Origin: Symbiodinium natans
Lineage: Eukaryota > Sar > Dinophyceae > Suessiales > Symbiodiniaceae
Assembly: GCA_905221605.1 (NCBI GenBank)
Contig: CAJNDS010002076.1
Location: forward strand, 592,463-656,462
Length of the DNA stretch: 64,000 bases
Reading direction: 5' to 3'
The notes beneath the pieces were generated by a model that saw only the letters and a program-made list of their open reading frames with translations, ran no database searches and was not told where the DNA came from. Of this stretch, positions 48,401 to 58,376 are shown one piece after another (within the stretch, counting starts at the first letter, position 1; every line of letters begins with the position of its first letter). The translations under genes and the position numbers were made by a program.

Positions 48401-51087
48401 GAGCAGGTCATGCGCTACCGCCAGTGGCTGTGGATGGGACTTTGCATCGATTTCGTCCTCGAGGAGCGCAAGGGGAGTTCAGCCGCTCCAGGGCGCCGGG
48501 CGCAAGACGCTTCGGGCAGGGGTCCGGGTTTCATGAACGAGGGAAAGATGTTGAAGCCCTGTTGCCTGCATGGCGCAAGGAGATCATGGGCCGTGTTTGC
48601 GGGCTGCACAGTCTCCGTCTTCTCGGACCTCCGATAAGCTCCACTGGTGCAACGCCAGGATCCCGGTAGTGTCGACGTGGGCTCAAAGCTTCAGGGCTTA
48701 AGCCGTTATTCGCCGAAGGACCTCAGGTCGCAAGGCATAGTTCCTCTACGACCCTACAACCCTACGATTCCCAGCGTGTGCATGTTAGTCGAGGCTTGTG
48801 GAGTATCGCACTTTGGCTTTTGCCGCCGGTCTGGTCGCCGCTGCCGCGCAGGCGCTTGCCCATGGATCTGGATATAATGTATATGTATATATATATATAT
48901 GTGTGTGTGTATAAATATAAATATATATATATATGTGTATGCGTATGCGTATGTGTGTGTGTCTTGAAGTTTCTATAGACTTGCACTCAATCAGACTTCA
49001 TGGTCGCCCCAAGTCACCTCTTGCAATGGCTGCGTCTCCGCTCGAGATGCACCTATGCCAAGCGGGCCGAAACAAACTTCGTCCAGCTCGAAGAAGGGAT
49101 GGCCTCCCTCGTTGGACACTTGCTCTTCAAATCTTCATTCGTGGGTCCCTCATTCTTTAGCCAGGCACGTGTTCTTGAGCTGCTGCAACGCTTGTGGCCC
49201 AGAATTCCTTGCGTTCCTAAATAGGTGGGCACATATCGTCTCGGCTCAGCAAGTTCCAGAGTCTCGTACTTCACAGCATCAGCTGCGTTAGCGTAGTCAG
49301 TTGTTGCTCAGCTTGCACTTCGCAGCATGTCCCAGGTCGATCTGTTTTGCTGCGGCTACTGGGCGCACGGAAGGCGGAACGGCGGAACAACCGACTGTCG
49401 GGATTCTGCACAGCTGTTGCAGGAGTATCATAGTGCCACCATGTGCCACCTGCAGGCCTTCATAGGAGGCATCACTCTGCTGCTGATGGGCGCATTCGCC
49501 GACTGCCCAGACTGCTCACCGGTGGAATCCGGTTGGAGGTTCGACCAGGGCATTCATTGAAGGGGGGCCTGAGGCCGTGGTGCAGCAACCACGAACGATG
49601 GCATTCTTGCCCAGCTGACATGTCTTGAGCGGTATCTCACCAACACGCGAAAGTCTGCAAAGACTCCAAAGACCGCAAACTCTGCGATTCCTGCAATTGC
49701 ACGCCAGGCGAGAGGTATCCCCGACGCCATGGTGGTGCTGCGCCTTGTCGAACTTCTCGTTGTGGGGAGGGGAACCTGTGTGATCAGAGGATTCCCTGTG
49801 GTCTCGTTGGCAAAGGTTAAACGGGCAAGCGTTTTTTAAACTTCGAGCTCTAATGGCCTTTCAATGCTTACCTGTCTCTGAATCCAGGCATGATCCTTTG
49901 GTTGCGCCAGCCAGGGTCTCAGCACTTGTCACCGACCCTGCGTTGGGGAAACAAGACTCGCAGAAGCCCAAGCTGAATCCGGTGATATCTGGAAGCCCAG
50001 GTACGGCGCCCTTGTGGGTGGCCTCATCCCATTGGTCTTCTACGTGCTCCAGCAACCACAGTCCTTCGGGCCCATACCTCAGAACTTTCACCCTTAACTT
50101 TAGGGTTTAGGAATTCAGGGTTCCTCAGAAAACCTATAAACTCTGTACTGTAAACCCTAAACCATGTGAGCCCTACACTTGACAACCTCTCCCAGAGGCG
50201 TTTGCCCACGGAGTCCCTGGTGCCGCTCTCCGTGGCTGTTGGAGGCGTCTTAGGCGCCGGGGGAGTCCCTTCGCACACGGGGGGCACAGCGTAGTTTGGG
50301 GGGGGAAAGATGTTTGCGTGGAGGGGTCCAATTTTGGCCTCCTTTAGGGTTTAAAGTTTCAGGGTTTAAGGGTTTTAGGTTCTGACATGGATGTAGGGCT
50401 CCCGGGCACGTTGCCTGGCAACCAGCACGTGGGTGGAGCAGGCCTAGTGCTCCTCCAAGCTTTCACTGGCTGGATTGCTTTGCAGAAGTCTTTCTGCGCA
50501 AAGAAGTGCTGCACGAGACTAGCGATTCGACTGGTGCCGCGATTTTGTGTTGCGCTCCTCCTGGTGCCAGGCTATTTGCCTCGGCCCCAGTCCGGTGTGA
50601 GACGAGCCATCGCAAGTGCGGGAGAAGTCATGCCGCCTTTGGCGCTATGAGGGGACAGATGGTAGTTGCTGCGGGCTTCAGCTTTCTTGCCGAGACCTTG
50701 TCAACATTAGATAGCGAAGTTCTGAGGTTTTGCCAGTCCTTCACTGTCCTGTGGCAAGACAAGCGGGAACATCTGGAATCCGACTATCGCGTGATCTTCC
50801 TCTTTCCGCACATGAGCTCGCAGGTCGGACACTAACTCTGTGGGCGTTCTTGTTAGTTTCGCCAGTGGAGTCGTCGGGTACGTAGCCGCAGCCTTTAACA
50901 TGGTGAAGTAGAATTCCCTGCGCCCCTGAAACCTCCCAAACCCCCCAGAAATTCAATCCCCTCACCACCTTCTCACCCCCCCCCCCCTCCCCCTCAAGAA
51001 ACACCTAGAAACAGAATGCTGCCCTGGGGGCAGGCCCGGCAAAAAGCCTCTGTGGCCATGCGAGTTGCCCTGAAGCGCGGTGCAGAG
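42272..51087 (+). CDS. unrecognised multi-pass membrane protein, at least 16 exons
   Basis: Phase-consistent exons at 42272-42345, 42421-42492, 43936-44004, 44731-44829, 45806-45857, 46139-46176, 46515-46604, 46965-47048, 47163-47207, 47359-47444, 47604-47696, 47759-47845, 48104-48226, 48407-48463, 48995-49140, 49336-49521, 50659-50823 and 51034-51087. The first six are soluble; then hydrophobic segments follow (IIVGGLLALW, LAVIIVVALVLQ, VLGVLAVVWVCAS, LVFVLYVLIPGISICLA, FIGGITLLLMGAF), mixed with charged loops. That architecture suggests an integral membrane protein such as a channel or transporter, but no family signature is seen. No start or stop is fixed. One or two donors (46604, 48463) are chosen by phase, and parts downstream of 49.6 kb could belong to another gene. 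Confidence 0.55.
43936..44004 (+). CDS. membrane-protein gene exon C
   Basis: 23 codons, phase 0 at both ends, acceptor CCCCAG, ends GGCGAG|GC. PPAGYVVKDQSAVLNTGALA. Its link to either the FN3 gene or the membrane-protein gene is by phase only. Confidence 0.45.
44731..44829 (+). CDS. membrane-protein gene exon D
   Basis: 33 codons in phase 0 from CTGAAG to CCG|GC. GLKSAGQVGLAQKARSHLQH then LLALQP is helical and GC3-rich. Confidence 0.45.
45806..46176 (+). CDS. membrane-protein gene exons E and F
   Basis: 45806-45857 (SGQDAASEGSALTEQLS, phase 1 out, GT donor) and 46139-46176 (phase 1 in, reads DDALVAEAATPVK, canonical GTAGC donor) match exactly in phase. Confidence 0.5.
46515..46604 (+). CDS. 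membrane-protein gene exon G, first membrane segment
   Basis: 30 codons, phase 0. VVFRPLALEERPIIVGGLLA then LWSGTWGVEG. Very high third-position GC. Confidence 0.55.
46965..47048 (+). CDS. membrane-protein gene exon H
   Basis: 28 codons, phase 0, canonical GTACGT donor. VYPLLAQRLAEAQATDIAAA, helical. Confidence 0.5.
47163..47207 (+). CDS. membrane-protein gene exon I, membrane segment
   Basis: 15 codons, acceptor GCCCAG, ends CTCCAG|GC. EIPLAVIIVVALVLQ. Confidence 0.55.
47359..47444 (+). CDS. membrane-protein gene exon J, membrane segment
   Basis: Acceptor GGCCAG in phase 0; NALVPLEVLGVLAVVWVCAS, ending ATGAG|GC in phase 2. Confidence 0.55.
47604..47696 (+). CDS. membrane-protein gene exon K
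   Basis: 31 codons, phase 0, acceptor AACTCAG, donor GTAAAA. VQQNLENFLSVPAALLHYWE then WIWLCGPPQDK. A linking exon (about 47551-47570) is needed to pass from phase 2 to phase 0. Confidence 0.55.
47759..47845 (+). CDS. membrane-protein gene exon L, membrane segment
   Basis: 29 codons, phase 0, ends AACGAG|GC. ATLVFVLYVLIPGISICLAA, a clear hydrophobic span, then RSILQGANE. Confidence 0.6.
48104..48226 (+). CDS. membrane-protein gene exon M, soluble loop
   Basis: 41 codons, phase 0 at both ends, acceptor CCCAAG, GT donor. SGYLRWAGDQADDAALDGQA, GC3-rich. Confidence 0.55.
48407..48463 (+). CDS. membrane-protein gene exon N
   Basis: Acceptor GAGCAG. VMRYRQWLWMGLCIDFVLE; 3' end uncertain (GA donor). 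A second segment at 48578-48632 (SWAVFAGCTVSVFSDL) may be another membrane piece. Confidence 0.45.
48882..48960 (+). repeat. (TA)n/(GT)n compound microsatellite
   Basis: TATA, GTGTGT, AATATA and GTATGC units in series, in an intron of the membrane-protein gene. Confidence 0.9.
48995..49140 (+). CDS. membrane-protein gene exon O
   Basis: Starts after CAATCAG; APSHLLQWLRLRSRCTYAKR and NFVQLEEGMASLVGHLLFKS. Enters in phase 1, leaves in phase 0 at GTGGGT. Good codon bias throughout. Confidence 0.5.
49336..49521 (+). CDS. membrane-protein gene exon P, membrane segment
   Basis: 62 codons, phase 0, acceptor TCCCAG, donor CCG|GTGGAA. A Cys-rich start (VDLFCCGYWAHG) and a hydrophobic span AFIGGITLLLMGAFADC. 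Confidence 0.55.
50000..50093 (+). CDS. possible membrane-type exon
   Basis: YGALVGGLIPLVFYVLQQPQ is hydrophobic and GC3-rich, but its entry phase does not match the segment ending at 49981 (SQKPKLNP, GT donor), so it is kept apart from the model. Confidence 0.35.
50097..50380. repeat. telomere-like interstitial pieces
   Basis: TTTAGGGTTTAGG at 50099-50111, TAAACCCTAAACC at 50151-50163 and TTTAGGGTTTAAAG at 50344-50358, in both orientations. A hydrophobic frame at 50195-50260 (LVPLSVAVGGVLGAGG) may be an unplaced exon. Confidence 0.6.
50659..50823 (+). CDS. exon-like segment, 55 codons
   Basis: Acceptor GGACAG, ends CAG|GT, phase 0 at both ends. FSFLAETLSTLDSEVLRFCQ and DKREHLESDYRVIFLFPHMS. 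Probably part of the membrane-protein gene, but it could begin another. Confidence 0.5.
51034..51087 (+). CDS. exon-like segment, basic helix
   Basis: 18 codons, phase 0, ends GCAGAG|GC. ARQKASVAMRVALKRGAE. Confidence 0.45.
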
Positions 51088-51099
51088 GCCAGTGATGGA

Positions 51100-54000
51100 A
51101 CTGCGGAGCTTCTCCGGGATCCCCCCTGCAGAGTGTATCCGAAGTGTATCCTTCTTCCCACATTTTGGGGTTGGGTTTCCTGGACCATGGATCGGAAAGG
51201 GTTCCTTCTTGGTTTTCAGGTTCGAAGGTAAGCCGAGTCTTGCTTGTGTAGGAGTGCAGGTTCAAGGCTCAGGGTGCTTGCAGCCATCCATGCACCTGCC
51301 CAAATGCAACGTTGAGTGATGAAGATGCAGAATGAAGCCAGATCTGCAGCAAGGTCACCAAAAGCACAGCGGCCGAGTGGGTTGCCGCCCGTGCTGTGAG
51401 GAGACCGACATGGTAGACGCAACCTATGTGGGCCCGCCCCAGAAGAGCCAGAAGAGGCTCGAGCAAGCCAGAAGAGGCCAGAACTCACGCGAAGCAACAA
51501 CGCAACGAAATTCGCGCGAACCACAGCGGGAGCGTGGAAACGAAGGCCCCGCCCCACCGCGTGCGCCGTTGCGGTCGGCAACCTAAGTGGCCTACCCAGA
51601 AGAGGCCTCTTCATTTACAGACGCCCAGGTTGTTCGTTCGGAGTAGTTTGCAAGTTGCACGCTGCATGTTTTAGCTTCGCACGGCAGAGTCCAAAAGATC
51701 GCCTGCTCAGCTTTGATGCTGAGTACTTCTTTGTCATGAAGAACATCCGCAGATGTTCGAAAACCAGAACCTCCCGACACCAAGCTTTAAACCCTCTCAA
51801 TTTGCCAAGCCATTCGCAGGACAAGCATGGACTTAGTCCTCCGGGCCATGACCCGGCGCACGGCGCTGCCCGTGGATTAGCCAAGTCGAGGCAGCTGCTT
51901 GCATTTATTGCATTTTGAATGTCGGTGAGAGAGTGAGAGATGTTTGGCGGACTTGAGGAGGGGCAAGGTGGTGTTCTCAAACGCGCAGAACTTCACCGAA
52001 CGTCACCAAACCCCTTGCCTGTGTCGACCTGCGGCTTGCAGGTATGGCTGGCGTTTGAAAGCGTTTGAACACCCTCCGCGGCCTGAGCTGCCCTTGGATT
52101 CTGTGTCCTTACATTCTCAAGGAGCCATGGACCTATGGACCGGGGATTCAGCGGCTTAGAGCTCTGTGCGCCCTTGGAGTTCAGCCGTGTTTACCAATTG
52201 GGAGTCGACTGTATAAACTGTACTCATGCGAGCCAAGCCGCGAATCCAAGCAGATAGGACTGCTATGGCTATGGACTGCTGGTAGATGATGGTAGACTCT
52301 TAGATGCATCGAGGTGTATCGAGAGGCCACCAGTCCTGAGTTTGTGGTGCAGTCTTGTGGGTACCGGGCCGCTCCGCGCCCAGACCCACGCTCAGCGTCC
52401 CTGCTCGTGCGGCTTTCTCAACAACAGGTGGGGTGACGAAAGGTTGTACTTTACATTACTTTGACGTACGTGCTTGCACTGGCACGCTCCACGTGGTGTC
52501 CCATGCACCTCACGCTGAGCTGGAGGCAAGGCTGCTTCATTTATAGCAGGCCATGTCATACAGCACAGAACCTGAACATATCGTGCAACAGCTAGATTTG
52601 AGCTTCTTGGCTGGACTCCCATATTGCGTACCACACAGCCTTGAATTCTGCAAAGTTCAGCGGGATGAAGCTCAGATCCTGCGGTTGAAGTCCTGCTGTG
52701 CCTCAACATGGTGGTATCTTAGTTCTCTAAGTGAAGGCCCCTCCCCCCCCTTTGGGGTACACCAAACCAAAGTGTTGTGTTATGAAGACTATGGAGCATG
52801 GCCATAGGACCAATTGAACCAGCATTTACATGTCACGGAATTGAGGCAACGGCGGTGACAATGGTCTCCGACCATTCCATCGTGTCACTGCAGTGCGTAG
52901 TACAGCGCAGGCTCGGTCACGCAAAGGAGGTTACAGCGGAGATTTGCGCTGAAACAAAACACGGATCTGCATTAGCTGATTGGGCGAACTCGAGCGTAGA
53001 GTTTTGGAGACACTATTGTACCTCCCATTGCCCTTCTGTGGGGGGTGACAGGGTGAGGAGGACGGCATGCAAAGTTAGATGTCTCACGGATGGAGTCGTG
53101 GAGTTCTGTAGTTGTAAACGCTTGCGCGCACCGCCTCGACAGCCGGGCCGGCCCCAGCATGCAGTATGTGGGATGACGTCGGAGACCATTTAGGGATGTG
53201 CCCCGCCCCAGGCGGTTCTCCCGGGGGGTCACAGGAGGTTCGTGCATTTTGAGGACGGCATCGGTTTGCAGCTGCTCCAAGCGATCGGGGGTGGTCCCGC
53301 AGGGAGGGGGGGGGAGGGGGGGGGGCGTGCGTCACAAAATTCTGCATGGGGGGGCAAGGAGACCGGATCCGGGTCTGCTTGTTCCAGATGCTTCTCGGCA
53401 GGAAGCCGAGGCGAATTTCAGAGGTCTTTTCCCACATAGCCAGCTACTGCAACTTTCGAAATCCGCTACAGCTAAAGAGCGGAGCAGCTGAATTCAGGCC
53501 ACAGTGTGGCGGGCATTTGGGGCTCGGTGCATACAAGCTTGCAGTTACACAGTATCGTGCAGGCAACAGCGCATGAGAATTCCTTTTTTGCAAACCAGTG
53601 CCATCGATCACATGATGGGAACAATCTTGGTTGCGGTATCCATCACACATGCGCAAGTTGCCTCTGCAACCCACGCTACTTCAACAGCCTTGTAGCGGCG
53701 ATAACGACGTTCCTTCACATCATTCCGAGTGTGCACAGAGGCCTGCCGAAGATGTTCTGCGTACCTGGCACAGTGCAATCTGACCTTTCTAGCGACCCTC
53801 TTGCTCGGAGAAGACATGGTTCGCCATCCAATGCTTCTTTCCATTCAGTGGCGTAGACCTGAACCTCTTCACCATGTTTAGCAACACTAGGAAAGGAGCC
53901 AAACAAGATTCAAGCCGTGCGATTCCCACAAGGCCATCATAGAAGTCATACCTAGCGCTCTGGCGAACAGCCGTTCGCACGCATGGGCGGCGAGGCGAGG

Positions 54001-54100
54001 GAAGAGAGTCTCGAGCATTGACTGTGATTCTAATTAGTGCCCGCCATGTTTGTTTGCTGTTCATGAGCTCTTGGAGACTCGAGCCCGGCATTTTATCGCG
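51100..54100. other. no supported gene
   Basis: Open frames occur (for example 51332-51586 and 52798-53193 on +) but with ordinary composition and no splice or family support. G homopolymers lie at 53309-53330. Confidence 0.35.
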
Positions 54101-54134
54101 GCCCACGTAAGTGAGATCGTGGCCTCTCGGCCTC

Positions 54135-55292
54135 ATGGCAGATTCTGCAGTGGGCTTGCGGCATGCGTCCGGAGGCACCCCGCGGCAACCGACCCCCGCA
54201 TCGATCTTGCCACATTGGGCTCGGAGGTCCCACATGGTGGCCAAACAACTCCAAGCTCCCTTGCTGAGCCGCACCTGGTACAGACGAAGCTTCTCCTACC
54301 ATCGTCACCGGCGTGGTGACGACCGAGAGAATGTGAGCAGCCTGCAACAAACCCCACGGTCTTCCAGGTGCCCGGGGTCGCGGGCTGAGTCTTTGAGAAG
54401 CTGGACACGCAGTCGGGCGAATTCCGAGCACAGCGTAGCACAGGCAGAGTCTATGAGCAGGCACAGCCCGTTGCCCGAGCTGGATGACAGCAAGGACTCA
54501 GGCGTTCAGGCCGTCCTTCTGGCCCGCGACCTCCATTTGGATTTACACGAAGTGAAGTTATTGCTGCAGGAGCTCCGACAACAGTTGTCCAAGCAACCCT
54601 GGACGGGCATGGATTTGCTTGCTTTCGAAGGCTGCTTGCTTCAAACGCTGGGCAAGCTGGGCATCGAGGAGGTTTCGGAAGAGTTGGTTCAGGACGCGTA
54701 TCGACGTTGCCAGGCAGCAGACGGACCTGTCTGTCCTCGGCAGTTCATGTCCTGGTATCGCGATCACTTCTTTGCCATCGGTCGCAAGCCCTGCGAAGAG
54801 CAGACCCCAAAGGACTTGATCCTGGAGTTAGCCAAAAAGCATCGCTGCTCATGTAATCAGCTTGACAAAATAAAGCTGAAGTTCGACTCTTTCGACCTCG
54901 ACAAGTCGGGGCTGATTGAGTACAAAGAGTTCGAGGCGATGATGTGCAAGCTTCTTAACTGCCCCAACAAGTCTGACCTGCCGATGAAGCGCATGCCACG
55001 TTTCTGGCAAGAATTGGACGCGGACGCGAGTGGCAGCGTGGATTTCTCAGAGTTTATAGTTTGGTACATGAAGTATTTCGCCCGCGCTGAGGACAGCGGC
55101 CCCGTCGAGGCATTCTATGCATCCTTCTTGCCCGGTGTCAAGCACTTGCGCAGCTTGAGAGTCAAGTCTGCAGAGAGTTTGGAGGAAGCGAGCCCAGGGG
55201 CAGAGGGCGAACAGGAAAGTGATGAGGAAAGTGAGGACTTGCTTCATCTCCCATGTGTGTGTCCCATCGCCGGACGGCGTAAAACTGTCTAG
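54135..55292 (+). CDS. EF-hand calcium-binding protein
   Basis: 385 residues in one open frame. ATG at 54135 is the first in frame. Residues 1-130 are basic and Ser/Arg-rich and look disordered; residues 140-240 are helical and may hold a degenerate EF-hand pair (PRQFMSWYRDHFF). Two canonical calcium loops follow: DLDKSGLIEYKE at 254-265 and DADASGSVDFSE at 295-306, each with acidic positions 1, 3 and 12 and Gly at 6. The C-terminus is acidic (EGEQESDEESED). It is likely a cytosolic calcium sensor or calmodulin-like regulator. No introns interrupt it, unlike all neighbours. A GTAAGT at 54107-54112 just upstream could be a donor from a 5' exon, in which case the true start may differ. Confidence 0.88.
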   Translation: MADSAVGLRHASGGTPRQPTPASILPHWARRSHMVAKQLQAPLLSRTWYRRSFSYHRHRRGDDRENVSSLQQTPRSSRCPGSRAESLRSWTRSRANSEHSVAQAESMSRHSPLPELDDSKDSGVQAVLLARDLHLDLHEVKLLLQELRQQLSKQPWTGMDLLAFEGCLLQTLGKLGIEEVSEELVQDAYRRCQAADGPVCPRQFMSWYRDHFFAIGRKPCEEQTPKDLILELAKKHRCSCNQLDKIKLKFDSFDLDKSGLIEYKEFEAMMCKLLNCPNKSDLPMKRMPRFWQELDADASGSVDFSEFIVWYMKYFARAEDSGPVEAFYASFLPGVKHLRSLRVKSAESLEEASPGAEGEQESDEESEDLLHLPCVCPIAGRRKTV

Positions 55293-55299
55293 AGTCTAG

Positions 55300-56290
55300 G
55301 TGCTCCCCTCGAACCGCTTGCCAGTCCCTTGGATGAAAATCTCTGGGGTTCCTCCTGCGAACTGCACAACATGCAGCGTTCCTTCCTGGAAACGAGCCCC
55401 AGATGGATCAGTACAGCCGGTCGAGCTTACGAATAACACATATTGAGACACCGTATGCAGTCATATAATATGCATCTCACGTCTATAAATTATATTTATG
55501 TATGTACATGTGCATGTGCACTTGTAAACGGCAAGTTCTGAATGCATAATATACATACAAACGTGCACTGGCCAGCGCCTCGACTCCAACAAATTCGATG
55601 CACCGTGCGCTGTCAGGCGCCGTTCCATCACCCATGGAGTCCGATCAAAGAGAGAAAACACGTAGACTAGGACAGTACATGAGTATCGGCTCCTTGTGTC
55701 AGCCATGCGAGTTTCAACATGGCAGCTTCCTGACCCGTTTCCTGAAGCCTTCTCCACCTCTGAGTGCAACGTGCAGGATGTGCAGGCATGGGCCCCTGCC
55801 AAGCAGGGCCCGGTTCGGATTGACACTCGACATGGAGAATCGCCTTCAAGTCAAGTCAGGTCGAGCAATTGTCCAGAGTATTCCCACCCAGGAAGTTTGG
55901 TGCGGCCTCGTTTGAAGAAGGAGAGTTATTTAGTTTGACAGCATCTGTGCTGACGCGTGGGCTGCTGTTTTGCCTTGTTCCCAATTTCTGAAGGGCATGG
56001 CAGTGGCCCACAGTAGAATGCTGTTTGTGTGGAAGCCAGTACTGTTAAGAAGTACTCTGTGCAGCTCGGAGAAAAGTGCGCCAGCTGAAGATCGCTTGAG
56101 AGGAGTGCTTCATTAGACGCTGAGATTTGGGGAGAGCCTTTGCTCCTTCGGCATGTTCTGCTTGATATGCTTTCATGCCTGTGCCAGGGGCACCGCCTGC
56201 AGACTTTACTTGAGACAGTTGCTGTGCTGCTTGGCCGAAATGCCCGGGTTCTGCTCCGGCGTGCATTTGTTGCGGGCCTCAAAGGTTTCA
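55300..56290. other. spacer without supported gene
   Basis: Between the EF-hand stop and the first coiled-coil exon. The frame at 55598-55915 has no exon character. AT-rich around 55435-55560. Confidence 0.35.
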
Positions 56291-56291
56291 G

Positions 56292-56365
56292 CTGCAGCTC
56301 AAGCAAAACGAGCGCTTCATTGACGATGCGCAGGCCGGCGAATCCAAAGCAGCGGAACATGGAAG
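56292..56365 (+). CDS. coiled-coil exon 1 of model
   Basis: Acceptor GGTTTCAG; LQLKQNERFIDDAQAGESKA, ending GGAAG|GC in phase 2. Confidence 0.5.
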
Positions 56366-58277
56366 GCCTCAGAAAGCCAACCAGCAAAAGCTGCAGAGAC
56401 ACTTGGGTCTGCAGCTCAAACTCGGAAGATGAGGAGCCCCAGACCACCCACTCCACTCCCTCACTACACACATCTAGAAACCATCCCATGCGCTCTGCCC
56501 TCCAGGCGCGCGTCACGGACGCCGAGCGCCTCTGCGCCCGCCTGCAGCGCGCGGCGGCAGCGGCACATCGCGAGAGCCAAGCCGCCGCTGCCCGGGCCGA
56601 GGTGCGGCCGGGACCGTGGGCCGAATGTCAGTTCCCTATGCAATAGTGGTAGTGCTTTCGAAGTATGTACATAGAAATATATTATATATATATGTATGTA
56701 TATGACTTCAATGCAAATTTATATTTGCTTCCCGCCCCCCATTGATCCACCGTCTTCAGCTTCAATCCTATTCTGAAAATGTGCTAGCAAATGTAGTCTG
56801 CTAGCATTCGCAACAAAAACCTATGGATACTGCAGCTTGACGTTGTGATCGGACACAAAAGACATAACTAGGGTCCAAGAAATCATGGCTCAAAAGGTTA
56901 CTCGCAAGGTACTTCAACTTAGTCAGCATAATCGGGTGCTCTTTGATATGCTTTCCGGCCAATAAATATCTAAATCCAGATCGGGCGGAGCCTTGTCCTT
57001 GGTCCTTCCCAAAAATCCTAGAGGTTTCAACACATTTGAAAATTGTGCTGCAGAACGCCCCAAACCCCAAACCGTACGCCCACTTAAGGGACTCCTAACT
57101 AAACCAATGTTTTTTTTGGAGCATAGCGGCATAAGCATCGGCTTCTGGGTGATATGAACTCTGGCGCTCTTCAAGCATGTCGGGCCAGACATCCGCCATC
57201 CGAAGTACGCAGCCTCTCGCCATAACCTCGTCGCCCTGCTCTTTTCATGTGACTTCTGCTGTACTAGTGAAAAAACACGCATGTTCGATTCATCAATAAT
57301 CTCGGCTTCAGCCGCAGTGTGTCTGCCTCAAACCACACATTACACTCATCAGGCCCATTCGCTTCTGTTTCTGCCTCAGACCCAATGCGGGGTTGGGGGG
57401 TGGGTGGGGGGGGGGGGGGGGTGGGGCATATATGTATATATATATATATACATATTCATATGTATGCATGTATGCATGTATGTATGTATGTATTTAAATA
57501 CATGCACATTAGACATATATATATATGTATATATATAATGTGCATGTAGGTATGGATGTACATATGTTTTGTTGTTTGTTGTTGTGTTTGTTTGTGTATA
57601 TGTATGTCTACCTGTTCATCTATTTGTATTGCTTGTGTGCCATGTATGCATATGGAACACCCCAACCCCGCCCCTATTTGGCTCCTCGAGTCTTCACCGA
57701 TGTGCAGTCTTCAACCCTTAATCCAGACAATTGATTTGAAACACCATCAAAATGATCAACAGGGGTTACCCGATAAATTTGAGTCATCACTGACATCGAA
57801 AAACTGACAGTTTCCGATTCAGAGTTGCTCTCATCGCTCATAGTCAAGCATCAGGCAGCCTCATCCTGAACATCACCTGTGCTTCAAGCCCACAGCACCT
57901 CCACAATTAAAACCTGAAGCGTACCAGGCTCGTGCATAGCAGAAGCGCGACGGTTGCACATCCCAACGTTGCTTTTTCACGCTTGCAACCTCACAAGAAT
58001 TGCATCAGCTAGAATCTAAAACATATACATATGTGTATATTTACTTATTTGTTTGTTTGTCTTTGTACATACATACGTACATTTCGCCAAACATGCGATT
58101 TGTCGACGGGGCTTCTCGGAGATGGTGACTGTTGGTGTTGTCAGGCGGGTGAGGCTGAGCTGCAGAGCGGCTTGGCTCCATTCAAACGTGTTTCTGTTTA
58201 TTCTCCTTCCGGCATAACCCTAAACACTGAACCCCTAGTGCTAAACTCTAAGCCCTTCCTGCATTTCTTGTTTCCTT

Positions 58278-58376
<99 letters not shown>

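Noticed and set aside
57420-57665. Frames rich in Tyr, Ile, Met, Cys and His
   Set aside because: They come from TA, TATG and GTAT microsatellites.
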